In this document: positions 32,648 through 41,901 of the stretch, in pieces
Layout: every line of letters begins with the position of its first letter
Numbering within the stretch: the first letter of the stretch is position 1
Assembly (NCBI GenBank): GCA_964392655.1
Contig: CAYMQY010000001.1
Coordinates: 11,310-75,309, forward strand
DNA from: M3007 sp964392655
GTDB taxonomy: Bacteria; Bacteroidota; Bacteroidia; Chitinophagales; Saprospiraceae
Reading direction: 5' to 3'
DNA: 64,000 nt
Position numbers and translations under genes: made by a program
The notes under the pieces: model-generated
Databases searched by the model: none
The model's input: the letters and a program-made list of their open reading frames with translations, nothing else
Told to the model about the DNA's origin: nothing

Positions 32648-34773
32648 GAGATCAACTCGGGGATAAACTGCCGAATATTGCCTTGGTGGGAAATCCCAAC
32701 AGCGGGAAGTCCACTATCTTCAATCAATTGACGGGATTGCGTCAGAAGACCGGAAACTTTCCGGGTATCACAGTAGATGTAAAAGAAGGACGCTTTCACT
32801 TACCCAATGGGCAGGAAGCGATACTAACCGACTTGCCGGGTACCTATAGTCTGTACCCAACGGCATCCGATGAAAAAATTGTAGCAACTGTACTCTGCAA
32901 CCCGGAAGACGCGCATTACCCCGATGCAGTCGTGTACGTAGCCGACGCCACTCATTTAGAAAAGCACCTGCTTTTACTTACCCAGCTCTTGGATCTCAAC
33001 TTCCCGGTTGTGCTTGCACTCAATATGTCGGATACTGCTGCCCAAATCGGTATCAAGGTACATGCAGCAAAACTGGCCGAACGCCTTGGGATACCTGTGC
33101 TAATGGTGAGCGGGCGTACAGGAGAGAATATACCCAGGCTACTGGGTGAAATCGAAAAATTGATTCACACCCCGCTATCCAAACGAAAGGGTTTTTACTC
33201 GTTCTCAGAGACAGAAAAACAAATAGCCGAAGCAGTATGTCTGAACCTGAACATATCCAGTCCCTACGCTGCTCTTTTAATAGCCCACCATCATACCTGG
33301 CTTCCTTTTCTGACTTCGCAACAATCCAGTACTATATCAACTATCGTTCAAAACAAAGGGTTTTCGTCATTGAAAAACCAGGTGGACGAGACATTGGAGC
33401 GATACGACCGGTTTACGCCGATCGTGCAAGACAGCGTACAACGCCCGCCTCAGTTTCCGAGTACGCCAACCGATCGAATTGATGAAGTGGTAACGCATAG
33501 GTGGTTTGGCCCATTCATATTTTTTGCAGTCATGCTTCTTGTTTTTCAGTCTATTTATGACTGGAGTACCATACCAATGGATTTAATCGAATCTTTTTTC
33601 TCCAACCTGAACGTCGGTTTAAAAGACAACCTGCCTGTACACTGGACCACCGATTTGTTGACTGATGGTGTGTTGGCAGGATTGAGCGGCATTCTGGTAT
33701 TTGTGCCTCAAATTGCCATCCTGTTTTTTTTAGTTACCCTTTTGGAAGAAGTCGGCTACATGGCCCGTGTTGTTTTTATGTTTGACAAAACAATGCGGCG
33801 ATTCGGAATGAACGGAAGAAGTGTAGTGGCCCTTATCAGCGGCGGGGCCTGTGCCGTTCCGGCCATTATGAGTAGCCGTACCATTGGAAACTGGAAGGAA
33901 CGGCTCATTACAGTCATGGTGACGCCCTTTATCAGTTGCAGCGCACGACTGCCGGTTTATGCCGTGTTGATTGGCCTGGCTGTTCCGGCAAAAAAGGTGT
34001 TCTGGATTTTCACGTGGCAAAGCCTGACCTTCGGAAGTATGTATGCACTTGGTGTGGTAGCAGCGCTTGGCTCTGGTTATGCGATGAAAAAAATACTGCG
34101 CACACACGAAGCCTCCTATCTAGCCATTGAGTTACCGGTCTATAGAGTTCCACATTGGAAAAACTTGTGGCTGAACGTCTTGGAAAAAGTGTCGGCTTTC
34201 GTAATCGGTGCCGGAAAAATAATTCTCATTATTTCCGTCGTGCTTTGGGCATTAGCCAGTTTTGGGCCGGGTACTGCAATGGAACAAGCCGCGGCTTCAG
34301 CCCATTCAACAGCTTCTTTACAAGAACTCGACAGTGCAGCGACCGATGACTTGGTGGCAGCCTACAAATTAGAAGCGTCCTACGCCGGTTACCTGGGAAA
34401 AGTAATCGAACCGGCTATTCGTCCTTTGGGCTACGACTGGAAAATTGGTATTGCAATAATCGCCTCATTTGCGGCACGGGAAGTATTCGTGGGTACCATG
34501 TCCACCATATACAGTATTGGTAGTGCCGAAGACGATGTTTTGCTGCGCGAAAAAATGCGCTCGGCCACATTCGACGATTCCGGCCTCCCGATCTACACGC
34601 TTGCCACAGCACTTTCGTTATTAGTATTTTACGCCTTGGCCATGCAGTGCATGAGTACGCTCGCAGTGGTTAAACGCGAGACCGGAAGTTGGAAGTGGCC
34701 TTTAATTCAGTTTAGTTTTATGAGTACCTTGGCATACATGCTGGCATGGATTGTTTACAATTTGTTCATTTGA
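32644..34773 (+). CDS. feoB: Ferrous iron transporter FeoB
   Basis: The 709-residue inner-membrane GTPase imports Fe2+. The N-terminal G domain shows G1 VGNPNSGKSTIFNQLTG (residues 15-31), a conserved G2/G3 region (GNFPGITVDVKEG, DLPGTYSLYP) and a G4-like ALNMSD. A helical spacer follows, then the membrane part with two Gate motifs, including SGGACAVPAIMSSR and FISCSARLPVYAVLIG. The family C-terminus is near (VKRETGSWKWPLIQFSFM). No FeoC is visible. Base composition is visibly A+T-richer than in the genes to either side of the 30-39 kb region. Confidence 0.95.
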   Translation: MRDQLGDKLPNIALVGNPNSGKSTIFNQLTGLRQKTGNFPGITVDVKEGRFHLPNGQEAILTDLPGTYSLYPTASDEKIVATVLCNPEDAHYPDAVVYVADATHLEKHLLLLTQLLDLNFPVVLALNMSDTAAQIGIKVHAAKLAERLGIPVLMVSGRTGENIPRLLGEIEKLIHTPLSKRKGFYSFSETEKQIAEAVCLNLNISSPYAALLIAHHHTWLPFLTSQQSSTISTIVQNKGFSSLKNQVDETLERYDRFTPIVQDSVQRPPQFPSTPTDRIDEVVTHRWFGPFIFFAVMLLVFQSIYDWSTIPMDLIESFFSNLNVGLKDNLPVHWTTDLLTDGVLAGLSGILVFVPQIAILFFLVTLLEEVGYMARVVFMFDKTMRRFGMNGRSVVALISGGACAVPAIMSSRTIGNWKERLITVMVTPFISCSARLPVYAVLIGLAVPAKKVFWIFTWQSLTFGSMYALGVVAALGSGYAMKKILRTHEASYLAIELPVYRVPHWKNLWLNVLEKVSAFVIGAGKIILIISVVLWALASFGPGTAMEQAAASAHSTASLQELDSAATDDLVAAYKLEASYAGYLGKVIEPAIRPLGYDWKIGIAIIASFAAREVFVGTMSTIYSIGSAEDDVLLREKMRSATFDDSGLPIYTLATALSLLVFYALAMQCMSTLAVVKRETGSWKWPLIQFSFMSTLAYMLAWIVYNLFI

Positions 34774-34810
34774 GGAAAAAGCCGTGGAAAACTTTTCAGT
34801 AAAACAGTAG

Positions 34811-35155
34811 ATTTCCACAAACGGAATCAAGTTTTGAAGGGGAGCGGGAAATTAAACGCTCTCCTGTGCAGAACCCGCGTGCCGGCCAACGGAAATTCAC
34901 ACCCGGTCCTTATGTGAAACGACTAATAGCATCCGGAGAATAATTCCCCACATACATGTGAATAGTGCTCCAACAAGTTGAACAAGAACAGCATGCAGCA
35001 TCAAATTTGTGTGCATAACCCGCATAAAAGTATTAATCAAAAAATAGATGTGAGCAGTTATGGGGTTTTCCACAAATTAACACCGCTGATGATGAGGGGT
35101 GATTTTTAAATTTTAAAAATTTTAAATTAACTATTAATAATAAGGATGTGGAAAA
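34811..35155. other. Candidate replication origin (DnaA-box cluster with AT-rich unwinding region)
   Basis: The 442-base gap 34774-35215 has no gene. It contains a perfect DnaA box on the minus strand (TGTGCATAA, 35010-35018, i.e. TTATGCACA), two 8/9 boxes (TTTTCCACA at 35066-35074, and TGTGGAAAA at 35147-35155 on the other strand) and a weaker one (ATTTCCACA, 34811-34819). Between the last two is a 42-base almost pure A/T stretch (35102-35143), which suits a DNA-unwinding element. Another perfect box lies 1.2 kb on (36328) and parS-like sites follow. No dnaA gene is present, which does not exclude an origin in this phylum. Confidence 0.5.
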
Positions 35156-35215
35156 CCCCCGAGTCAAAAGCAGGTATCGCCTGTTTTAAGGCTTTTCACA
35201 TCCCTTTGTATTATC

Positions 35216-36304
35216 ATGTCCATGTTGTCATTTACCGAACAAACAAAAATCCCTCGCGCTGTAAAAATTTGGCTTACTGCGGGACTTGTCATGATTTTCT
35301 TGCAAATCATCATTGGCGGGGTCACTCGCCTGACTGGTAGTGGGCTGAGTATTACCCGCTGGGAAATTGTGACCGGTTCTGTGCCGCCCCTGACCGATGC
35401 TGACTGGCAAGAAGCCTTCGATTTGTACAAGGCTACACCGCAGTATGCCAAGATCAATGAGGGTATGTCCATGGAAGCGTTCAAATTCATCTACTTTTGG
35501 GAATACTTTCACCGGGTATGGGCACGCCTGATGTTTTTTGTTTTTATCATTCCATTTGGATGGTTTTTGTGGCGCGGTATGTTTTCAAAACGGATGGTTC
35601 CTCAATTGCTAACAGTAATGTTTCTGGCCGGCCTTGAAGGTTTCTTTGGCTGGATCATGGTTGCCAGCGGACTCATCAAACGCCCTTGGGTAAATGCATA
35701 CAACCTTACCCTTCACCTGTGTATGGCTTTGATAATTTTTGGCTACTTGCTTTGGATAACGTTCTCGGCATATCAACCCACAGTACGTGTTTTCCACAAT
35801 CGAGTGTTGAAACAATTTTCGCTGGCACTGCTTGGAGTCGCATTTATTCAAATTGCCCTCGGCGCACTAATGTCTGGAACCAAAGCCGGCCTTTTTATCC
35901 CGACCTGGCCAGATATGCATGGTGCTTATATGCCTCAACTTTTGTGGGACTCAAACCATTGGACCATGGATAGTTTTGTGCACTATGACTCTAATCCGTT
36001 TATGCCAACTCTCATTCAATTTTTGCATAGAAATGTGGCTTATGTTTTAACAATTATGTGTTTATACTTTTATTTTAAAACTAATAAATTATCCCTTTCG
36101 GCCATATTTCTAAAAGCAAATCGTTTGCTGCTTGGGATGCTGGCTCTTCAAGTCGTATTGGGTGTGCTCACTTTGGTCAATTGTAAATCCACAATTCCTG
36201 TTGTTCTGGGGGTTCTTCACCAGGCAGGAGCAGTCCTTTTGTTTGGAACAATCGTTTTTGTAGTTTACCAAACCTTTGCAGGGAGGACCGTAGCAGAGGG
36301 ATAG
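35216..36304 (+). CDS. ctaA: Heme A synthase (CtaA/COX15 family)
   Basis: CtaA oxidises the C8 methyl of heme O to make heme A for cytochrome oxidase. The 362-residue protein has about eight transmembrane helices with family motifs IIIGGVTRLTGSGLSITRWE, EYFHRVWARLMFFVF (heme-ligand His), NLTLHLCMALIIFGYL, IQFLHRNVAYVLTI and GVLHQAGAVLLFGTI. A second in-frame ATG at 35222 could also be the start. No other oxidase genes are adjacent. One DnaA-like TTTTCCACA lies inside the gene at 35790-35798. Confidence 0.93.
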   Translation: MSMLSFTEQTKIPRAVKIWLTAGLVMIFLQIIIGGVTRLTGSGLSITRWEIVTGSVPPLTDADWQEAFDLYKATPQYAKINEGMSMEAFKFIYFWEYFHRVWARLMFFVFIIPFGWFLWRGMFSKRMVPQLLTVMFLAGLEGFFGWIMVASGLIKRPWVNAYNLTLHLCMALIIFGYLLWITFSAYQPTVRVFHNRVLKQFSLALLGVAFIQIALGALMSGTKAGLFIPTWPDMHGAYMPQLLWDSNHWTMDSFVHYDSNPFMPTLIQFLHRNVAYVLTIMCLYFYFKTNKLSLSAIFLKANRLLLGMLALQVVLGVLTLVNCKSTIPVVLGVLHQAGAVLLFGTIVFVVYQTFAGRTVAEG

Positions 36305-36327
36305 ATTTTGTTTGGTTATTAACAAGG

Positions 36328-36336
36328 TTATCCACA
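36328..36336 (+). promoter_or_regulatory. Perfect DnaA box
   Basis: TTATCCACA is the canonical DnaA-binding 9-mer. It lies in the 183-base gap between ctaA and the hydrolase gene. I saw no other exact forward match in the window, so its closeness to the cluster at 34811-35155 supports an origin region. Confidence 0.55.
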
Positions 36337-36487
36337 ATTAATAAGTGTTTTTTTGATTAGATACATGCGAAAGAAATGTGCCAGCAACCTTAACCTGGAG
36401 ATTATTTGAAATGAAGAGAGAGGGAGGCAACAATCCGCTATAATCCCTACTTTAGCTCATCATCTTTTGAATACCTACTTCCACGCA

Positions 36488-37282
36488 ATGAATGTTCCGG
36501 TCTTAGAAGAAAGTGGATTCAAGTATATTGAATCCGGCAAGCAAGGGGGAGAGACTCTGCTCTTGTTGCATGGGCTTTTTGGTGCGCTCAGTAACTTTGA
36601 ATCCATTTTCAAACGCTTTTCCGGCGAATACAATGTCGTGATACCAATGCTTCCAATCTACGAAATGCCAATTCTGGAAGTATCGGTAGTTGGGCTGGTA
36701 GATTTTGTCTCAAGGTTTGTTTCATTCAAAAAGTATGATAAAGTGCATCTCTTGGGTAATTCACTTGGTGGACACATTGCGCTGCTATACGCAATTGCGC
36801 ATCCTGAGCATGTTGCCTCGATCACTTTGACGGGTAGTTCTGGGTTATTCGAAAGTGCTTTTGGAACCGCTTTCCCCAAAAGAGGCGATTACGATTACAT
36901 TAAAAAGAAAACAGGCGACACGTTCTACGACCCGTCTGTTGCTACCAAGGAACTGGTAGACGAGGTATTCAGCATTGTAAATGATCGGCTAAAAGGTCTT
37001 CGTGTCGTTATGACTGCCAAATCTGCTGTTCGGCATAATCTGGCTGACAAGTTGCATAACATAAAAGCCCCGACACTTTTGGTATGGGGAAAACAGGATG
37101 CTGTAACGCCCCCGTTTGTTGGCGAACAATTCCATGAATTAATTGCCGATTCTCGACTACACTTTTTAGACAAATGTGGCCACGCTCCAATGATGGAGAA
37201 GCCGGGAGAGTTCAATGATATCCTTGAGGACTTTTTAAAGGAAGTAATTGAAAAGAGAAGACTCACAAAAGTGGAGGCTTAA
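36488..37282 (+). CDS. Alpha/beta hydrolase
   Basis: The ATG at 36488 gives 264 residues (a TTG at 36467 would add seven). It has the alpha/beta hydrolase pattern: oxyanion region LLLHGLFGALSNF, nucleophile elbow VHLLGNSLGGHIALLYA (Ser), acid in LLVWGKQDAVTPP and catalytic His in LDKCGHAPMMEKP. No signal peptide is visible, so it is probably cytoplasmic. The substrate cannot be predicted; small ester or C-C bond hydrolases look alike at this level. It is convergent with thrC (13-base gap). Confidence 0.88.
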   Translation: MNVPVLEESGFKYIESGKQGGETLLLLHGLFGALSNFESIFKRFSGEYNVVIPMLPIYEMPILEVSVVGLVDFVSRFVSFKKYDKVHLLGNSLGGHIALLYAIAHPEHVASITLTGSSGLFESAFGTAFPKRGDYDYIKKKTGDTFYDPSVATKELVDEVFSIVNDRLKGLRVVMTAKSAVRHNLADKLHNIKAPTLLVWGKQDAVTPPFVGEQFHELIADSRLHFLDKCGHAPMMEKPGEFNDILEDFLKEVIEKRRLTKVEA

Positions 37283-37295
37283 TGCAATTACTTTT

Positions 37296-38603
37296 TCATT
37301 GCAGATTATCAAGTAGCCAGCTGCGAAAATTGCTATACGATGGATGCATGGGAATAGATACTTTTTCAGCAGAATGAAGTCTCGCTAAAGTTGAAGGCAT
37401 GGATATTTCCGTACCCAATATCGTTTCTACTTCCTCCTTGAACTTGGCAAAATGTGCCGTTTCCAGCACTATTCCTAGTGTCTGACTCTTAATTATTTCC
37501 TGATACTTTTTCCAGGCCAGGTAGCCTACTGCTCCGTGAGGATCAAGAATATAGTTGTGGGTCGTGTAAACGTATTGCATGGCTTCACGAGTTTGGATGT
37601 CATCGAAAGCAAAACCAGATATATGTTTCTGCATCATGTTCCACGTGGAACCATATAGATGTAGCATTCGTGCAAAGTTGGAGGGGTTGCCGACATCCAT
37701 TGCATTGGAAATTGTTCGAATACTTGGGCGAGGGATGAATATGCCGGACGATAAATATGCCGGAACTATATCATTTGCGTTGGTAGCGGCAATGAAGTGA
37801 TGCACAGGAAGCCCCATCTTTCGGGCCATCAACCCCGCTGTCAGGTTGCCAAAATTTCCCGAGGGCACTGAAAAAACGATTGGCCTTTTTTTGTAAGCCA
37901 CTTGCTTGTAGGCCTCCCAGTAATACATAACCTGGGGAATCAGTCGAGAGATATTAATGCTATTGGCCGAACTGAGACGAGAAAGTTGGCGCAGTTCGTT
38001 ATCTAAAAAAGCCTGCTTAACCAACCTTTGGCATTCATCAAAAGTACCCTTTACTTCGATGGCTGAAATATTATGACCCAATGAGGTAAGTTGTTTTTCC
38101 TGTATTGGGCTGACTTGACCAGAAGGGTACAAAATGACGACACGAATTCCCGGCATTTGCAAGAATCCTGCTGCTACCGCTCCACCAGTGTCTCCGGAAG
38201 TTGCTACCAGAATGGTCAGGGGTTGCGTTTCTCCCATATTAAAGTAGGCCATTACTTGCGCCATAAATCGCGCACCAAAATCTTTAAAGGCTAGGGTGGG
38301 GCCGTGAAAAAGTTCGAGAATACCAGTTGAATCATCTAAATGAATAACCGGAGCAGGAAAGTTTATCGCTCCGGTTATAATCCGTTCTAAATCCCGAACT
38401 GGTATTTCCTCTCCGACAAATGCCCTGGCTATTCCTAAGGCGATTTCCTGAAAGGTCAGATGTTTCAAATGAGTTGAAAATTCTTCAGGCATAACCGGTA
38501 TTTCTACCGGCATAAAAAGCCCGTTATCTGCTGGAAGCCCTTGGAAAATTGCTTCGCGAAGGCTTGTTCTAAGCGCTGGATTATTGGTGCTGTATAACTG
38601 CAT
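37296..38603 (-). CDS. thrC: Threonine synthase
   Basis: ThrC is a PLP enzyme that converts O-phospho-homoserine to threonine. The 435-residue protein shows the N-terminal threonine-synthase motif (FQGLPADNGLFMPVEIPVMP), the PLP lysine in FHGPTLAFKDFGARFMAQVM (Lys107), the phosphate-binding ILVATSGDTGGAVAAGF, and the SGNFGNLTAGLMARKMGLPV segment. It is not in an operon with thrA or thrB in this window. A parS-like palindrome lies inside the coding sequence at 37637. Confidence 0.95.
   Translation of the reverse strand: MQLYSTNNPALRTSLREAIFQGLPADNGLFMPVEIPVMPEEFSTHLKHLTFQEIALGIARAFVGEEIPVRDLERIITGAINFPAPVIHLDDSTGILELFHGPTLAFKDFGARFMAQVMAYFNMGETQPLTILVATSGDTGGAVAAGFLQMPGIRVVILYPSGQVSPIQEKQLTSLGHNISAIEVKGTFDECQRLVKQAFLDNELRQLSRLSSANSINISRLIPQVMYYWEAYKQVAYKKRPIVFSVPSGNFGNLTAGLMARKMGLPVHHFIAATNANDIVPAYLSSGIFIPRPSIRTISNAMDVGNPSNFARMLHLYGSTWNMMQKHISGFAFDDIQTREAMQYVYTTHNYILDPHGAVGYLAWKKYQEIIKSQTLGIVLETAHFAKFKEEVETILGTEISMPSTLARLHSAEKVSIPMHPSYSNFRSWLLDNLQ
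37637..37652. other. parS-like centromere site
   Basis: TGTTCCACGTGGAACC is a 16-mer with a perfect 14-bp palindrome core (GTTCCACGTGGAAC). It matches the ParB-binding parS consensus TGTTnCACGTGnAACA at all but the last base, and matches as I recall the form used in Pseudomonas. It lies inside thrC, as parS sites often lie within genes, about 2.5 kb from the candidate origin. No parA or parB gene is in the window. Confidence 0.65.
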
Positions 38604-38656
38604 GTGAGTTGTTGTCGTGGTATGGAATGTGGAACAATACTATTATTGGCGGCCAA

Positions 38657-38672
38657 TGTTCCATGTGGAACA
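38657..38672. other. Second parS-like site, one mismatch in the core
   Basis: TGTTCCATGTGGAACA differs from parS only by T for C in the CACGTG core. It lies in the 75-base gap upstream of thrC and 1 kb from the first site. A nearby half-site TGTGGAACA (38628-38636) adds to the cluster. Confidence 0.5.
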
Positions 38673-38678
38673 TTACTG

Positions 38679-40298
38679 TTAGATTTTGGTAATGCGAATT
38701 TCTACGCGGCGGTTTAGGGCGCGTTGCTCTTCTGTAGTATTTGTACTCACGGGGTACTTCGGGCCATGTCCCTCAGTGGTAATTCGGTACGACGCAATGC
38801 CTTTCCCAATCAGGAATTCGCGGATAGCTAACGCCCGTTTTTCAGATAATAAAAGCAAGTCCTCTGCTTTGCCGACATTATCCGTGTGCCCTTCAATACG
38901 AATCTCCAGTCCCGGATTATCTGACAGTATACGGGCTAAGCGATCCAGTTCAGAGTGAGATTTTTCCAAAATGATCGCTGTAGATTGCTGAAAATAAATT
39001 GTCCGCAGTTCAATTTTATCATTCACTTCCAATGGATTCATCCAAAGGTCTACTTGATAGTAGTCCTGAAAAAAATAGTAATCCTGTCGAAAAATGACTT
39101 CTTCTGTTTGCCCTGTGAATGCTCCTTTCTCGGGGGTGAGGAAGAAGCGGACGCCTTTAGGGATTTTGAGCGTGAAAAATCCATCTGTAGAAGTCAGTGT
39201 GTTTTCCGGTGTATTGGCTGCTCCATAACGGATCGTTGCATCCGGCATCAGTTCATGGGTCTTTCGGTTAAACACGCGTCCTCGAATGGTAAATTCTGTG
39301 GGTTGTGGAGGGGCAATGCGCACGCGAAAAATGTCGCTGTTTCCATCCCGGGTGGAAGTGAAATACAGATAACCGGAGGTCATGTTGAAATACGGCTGAC
39401 TTTCATCATCTCGGGAGTTTATCGGCTCTACAAGCCGTTGCGGCTCACTCCAGTTTTTCCAGGTGTCGTCGAGGCGTTTGCACATAAAGATGTCATTGCC
39501 TCCCGAACTTTCCCAGCGGTTGGAGGAGAAAAAAAGCGTCAGATTATCTTCCGAAAGGAATGGGGTAGTTTCCCGTTTTTCAGAATTCACGGTACGGCCC
39601 AGGTGCTGAGGAGCGCTCCATTTATTGTTGCCGATGTTGAAACAAACGAACAAGTCCATGTCCCGGGAGTCGTGCCGAACTGCTGACAGAATTAATACCT
39701 GACCATCGAAACTCATGGTCAGGTTTACATCGGAGGTGATGGTATAGTACTCGGCGATTTCGACTGCTACAGGGAAGGTCCACACACTGTCTACCCGTCG
39801 GATAAGAGAAAACCCTTTTGTCATGTCTCCTTTTTCCGAAAACTGGTTGATGCAGTAGAACGCGTTTGGATCGGGCGTGATACAGGTGATGCTGTTAGGC
39901 AAGGCATTGTTGAGCGGTTCAGCCGGATGCTCCAGATAATAGAAATTCGCTGCAGTGTCGCTTTCTGCAATCCATACATCCTGATTGAATGGTGAAGTGG
40001 CAGGATTGAGCACCGGTTTGCCTGCCAGTTCGGAATAGGCCGTACGCAAGATGCGTTCGTACTTTTCCGGCGGATACTTTTTGTGCAAATCTACACTGTC
40101 GAGAAACAGGTACCGGTTAAATTCAGGGTAGGCCACCCGGGTAAAATACAACGTGTTGCCGTCGCGGCTGGGCACGGGTGTGATTTCGTCATAAGACGAG
40201 TTAATAAACTCCGGCAATTTTTCGAGTTGGAACAGAACCTCGTTTTGGGCGGGAACGATCAGCGGGAATAATACTAAAAATACAAACAGGTACTTCAT
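38679..40298 (-). CDS. PD40/OmpA-family outer-membrane-associated protein
   Basis: The ATG at 40298 (MKYLFVFLVLFPLIVPAQ) starts a signal peptide and gives 539 residues; the frame upstream is not signal-like. Residues about 30-330 contain WD40-like PD40 beta-propeller repeats (TPFLSEDNLTLFFSSNRWES, YLYFTSTRDGNSDIFRVRI). A carboxypeptidase-regulatory-like beta domain follows (IRGRVFNRKTHELMPDATIR), then a C-terminal OmpA domain (IRIEGHTDNVG, RALNRRVEIRITKI) that binds peptidoglycan. The T9SS protein PorE has similar parts in another order, so a T9SS link is possible but unproven. Confidence 0.88.
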   Translation of the reverse strand: MKYLFVFLVLFPLIVPAQNEVLFQLEKLPEFINSSYDEITPVPSRDGNTLYFTRVAYPEFNRYLFLDSVDLHKKYPPEKYERILRTAYSELAGKPVLNPATSPFNQDVWIAESDTAANFYYLEHPAEPLNNALPNSITCITPDPNAFYCINQFSEKGDMTKGFSLIRRVDSVWTFPVAVEIAEYYTITSDVNLTMSFDGQVLILSAVRHDSRDMDLFVCFNIGNNKWSAPQHLGRTVNSEKRETTPFLSEDNLTLFFSSNRWESSGGNDIFMCKRLDDTWKNWSEPQRLVEPINSRDDESQPYFNMTSGYLYFTSTRDGNSDIFRVRIAPPQPTEFTIRGRVFNRKTHELMPDATIRYGAANTPENTLTSTDGFFTLKIPKGVRFFLTPEKGAFTGQTEEVIFRQDYYFFQDYYQVDLWMNPLEVNDKIELRTIYFQQSTAIILEKSHSELDRLARILSDNPGLEIRIEGHTDNVGKAEDLLLLSEKRALAIREFLIGKGIASYRITTEGHGPKYPVSTNTTEEQRALNRRVEIRITKI

Positions 40299-40399
40299 GG
40301 GTGGGTGGGAGTAGTAGGTAACAAAGATAGGCCGACAAGCACCGGGCCAAAAAACGCGAGCCGACAAATCTTTGTTACCTACCCCACCGGAATCTGTTT

Positions 40400-41473
40400 T
40401 CAATAATCATCTTCTTCAATGCCGTTATCTCCGGCGATCACCGGGGCGGCGGAAGCAGAACGGGCAGGCGAACCGGATGCCACTTTTTCCTTGATTTTTT
40501 GCTCAATCTCTGCAGCCATTTCCGGATTGTCCTGCAAAAATTGTTTGGCGGCATCGCGACCCTGAGCAATTTTAGCACCTTCATAGCTGTACCAGGCGCC
40601 GCTTTTTTGAATGATGTCGAGATCGGCGCCTAGGTCAATTATTTCGCCGACTTTGGAAATCCCCTGCCCGAAAACGATGTCGAACGAAGCCACCCGGAAC
40701 GGTGGAGAGAGTTTGTTTTTCACCACTTTTACTTTTACCTGATTGCCCACCACGTTGCCGTCTTTGTCTTTCATGGCAGCCCCGCTCTTACGAATATCGA
40801 GGCGAATGGAAGCATAAAATTTTAGTGCATTGCCGCCGGTGGTTGTTTCCGGGTTGCCGAACATCACGCCAATCTTTTCACGCAATTGATTGATGAAAAT
40901 ACAGCAACAACCCGTGCGGCCAATTGCTGCAGTGAGTTTACGCATAGCCTGACTCATCAGACGGGCTTGCAAACCCATCTTGGAGTCGCCCATTTCACCT
41001 TCGATTTCCGAGCGTGGAACAAGCGCAGCCACTGAGTCCACCACAACAATATCTACGGCGCCGGAACGGATGAGGTTTTCCGCAATCTCCAGTGCCTGTT
41101 CTCCATTGTCTGGCTGACTGATGAGCAAGTCGTTTACATTTACGCCGAGATGTTCGGCGTAAAAACGATCAAAAGCGTGCTCGGCGTCAATGATGGCCGC
41201 AATGCCGCCTTTTTTCTGGCATTCAGCAACAGCATGGATAGCAAGGGTGGTTTTACCGGAAGATTCTGGCCCGTAAATTTCGATAATCCGACCTTTGGGA
41301 TAACCATAACAGCCAAGAGCAATATCCAGACCTAAAGAACCGGAAGGAATTACTTCCACTTCCACGGCCTGCTTGTCGCCAAGGCGCATGATTGTGCCCT
41401 TGCCGTAAGTTTTGTCGAGGCGGTCAATTGTCGCCTGCAAGGTTTTGAGTTTGTTGTCTTTTTCCGTTGACAT
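40400..41473 (-). CDS. recA: Recombinase RecA
   Basis: RecA forms filaments on single-stranded DNA for homologous recombination and triggers the SOS response. The 357-residue protein shows Walker A IYGPESSGKTTLAIHAV (G68-T76), Walker B in DIVVVDSVAALVPRSE, DNA-binding loop L1 (EGEMGDSKMGLQARLMSQ) and loop 2 (FGNPETTTGGNALKFYAS). The C-terminus is acidic (DNGIEEDDY), as usual. It ends 100 bases before the PD40/OmpA gene. A perfect -7 element lies 29 bases upstream of the start; I saw no clear LexA box. Confidence 0.97.
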   Translation of the reverse strand: MSTEKDNKLKTLQATIDRLDKTYGKGTIMRLGDKQAVEVEVIPSGSLGLDIALGCYGYPKGRIIEIYGPESSGKTTLAIHAVAECQKKGGIAAIIDAEHAFDRFYAEHLGVNVNDLLISQPDNGEQALEIAENLIRSGAVDIVVVDSVAALVPRSEIEGEMGDSKMGLQARLMSQAMRKLTAAIGRTGCCCIFINQLREKIGVMFGNPETTTGGNALKFYASIRLDIRKSGAAMKDKDGNVVGNQVKVKVVKNKLSPPFRVASFDIVFGQGISKVGEIIDLGADLDIIQKSGAWYSYEGAKIAQGRDAAKQFLQDNPEMAAEIEQKIKEKVASGSPARSASAAPVIAGDNGIEEDDY

Positions 41474-41901
41474 AAGCTGCGTTGTTTATTGAAAGTGGCG
41501 ACAAAAATAAACAAAATGTTTTTGTGTGTATATCTGACGATATATTTTTTTAAACTCAATTTGTCCCCTAACTAGTTGATTTAATTGAAAAACAAAGGAT
41601 TAGTTCATCCAGATGCCCAAATAAATCTTGAAAAAAACATCTAAAAATGTTGCCGAAACATATCCTGGCTCTTCGGGAACACGTGAAAATGTTGGGTTAG
41701 TCGAGTATAAAACTAATTTTTTTGTTTCAAAAAAAACGCTGTTCCAAATTCTGCTAAACCGTTTTTTGCCCCGTGGTGCTGTAGATGAACATCTCGGCAA
41801 ATCCAGGGTTTTACTGCGAATTTGGTGTAGCATAGACAACTTTGACGAAGTTTGCACCCTGTGAAATTGAAATACACAAAACACTTCAACGGCCCGACGA
41901 A
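41474..41901. other. Intergenic region between divergent recA and HMG-CoA reductase genes
   Basis: The 428-base gap is AT-rich. It holds the recA promoter element at 41502-41509. The small open frames in it (for example 41628-41864) lack any recognisable feature, and I see no RNA gene. Confidence 0.5.
41502..41509 (-). promoter_or_regulatory. Candidate -7 element of recA
   Basis: On the minus strand this reads TATTTTTG, an exact match to TAnnTTTG, 29 bases before the recA ATG. No TTG is found at ideal -33 spacing. Confidence 0.45.

Noticed and set aside
41681..41696. GAACACGTGAAAATG as a third parS site
   Set aside because: Only the CACGTG core and one arm match; the palindrome is broken.
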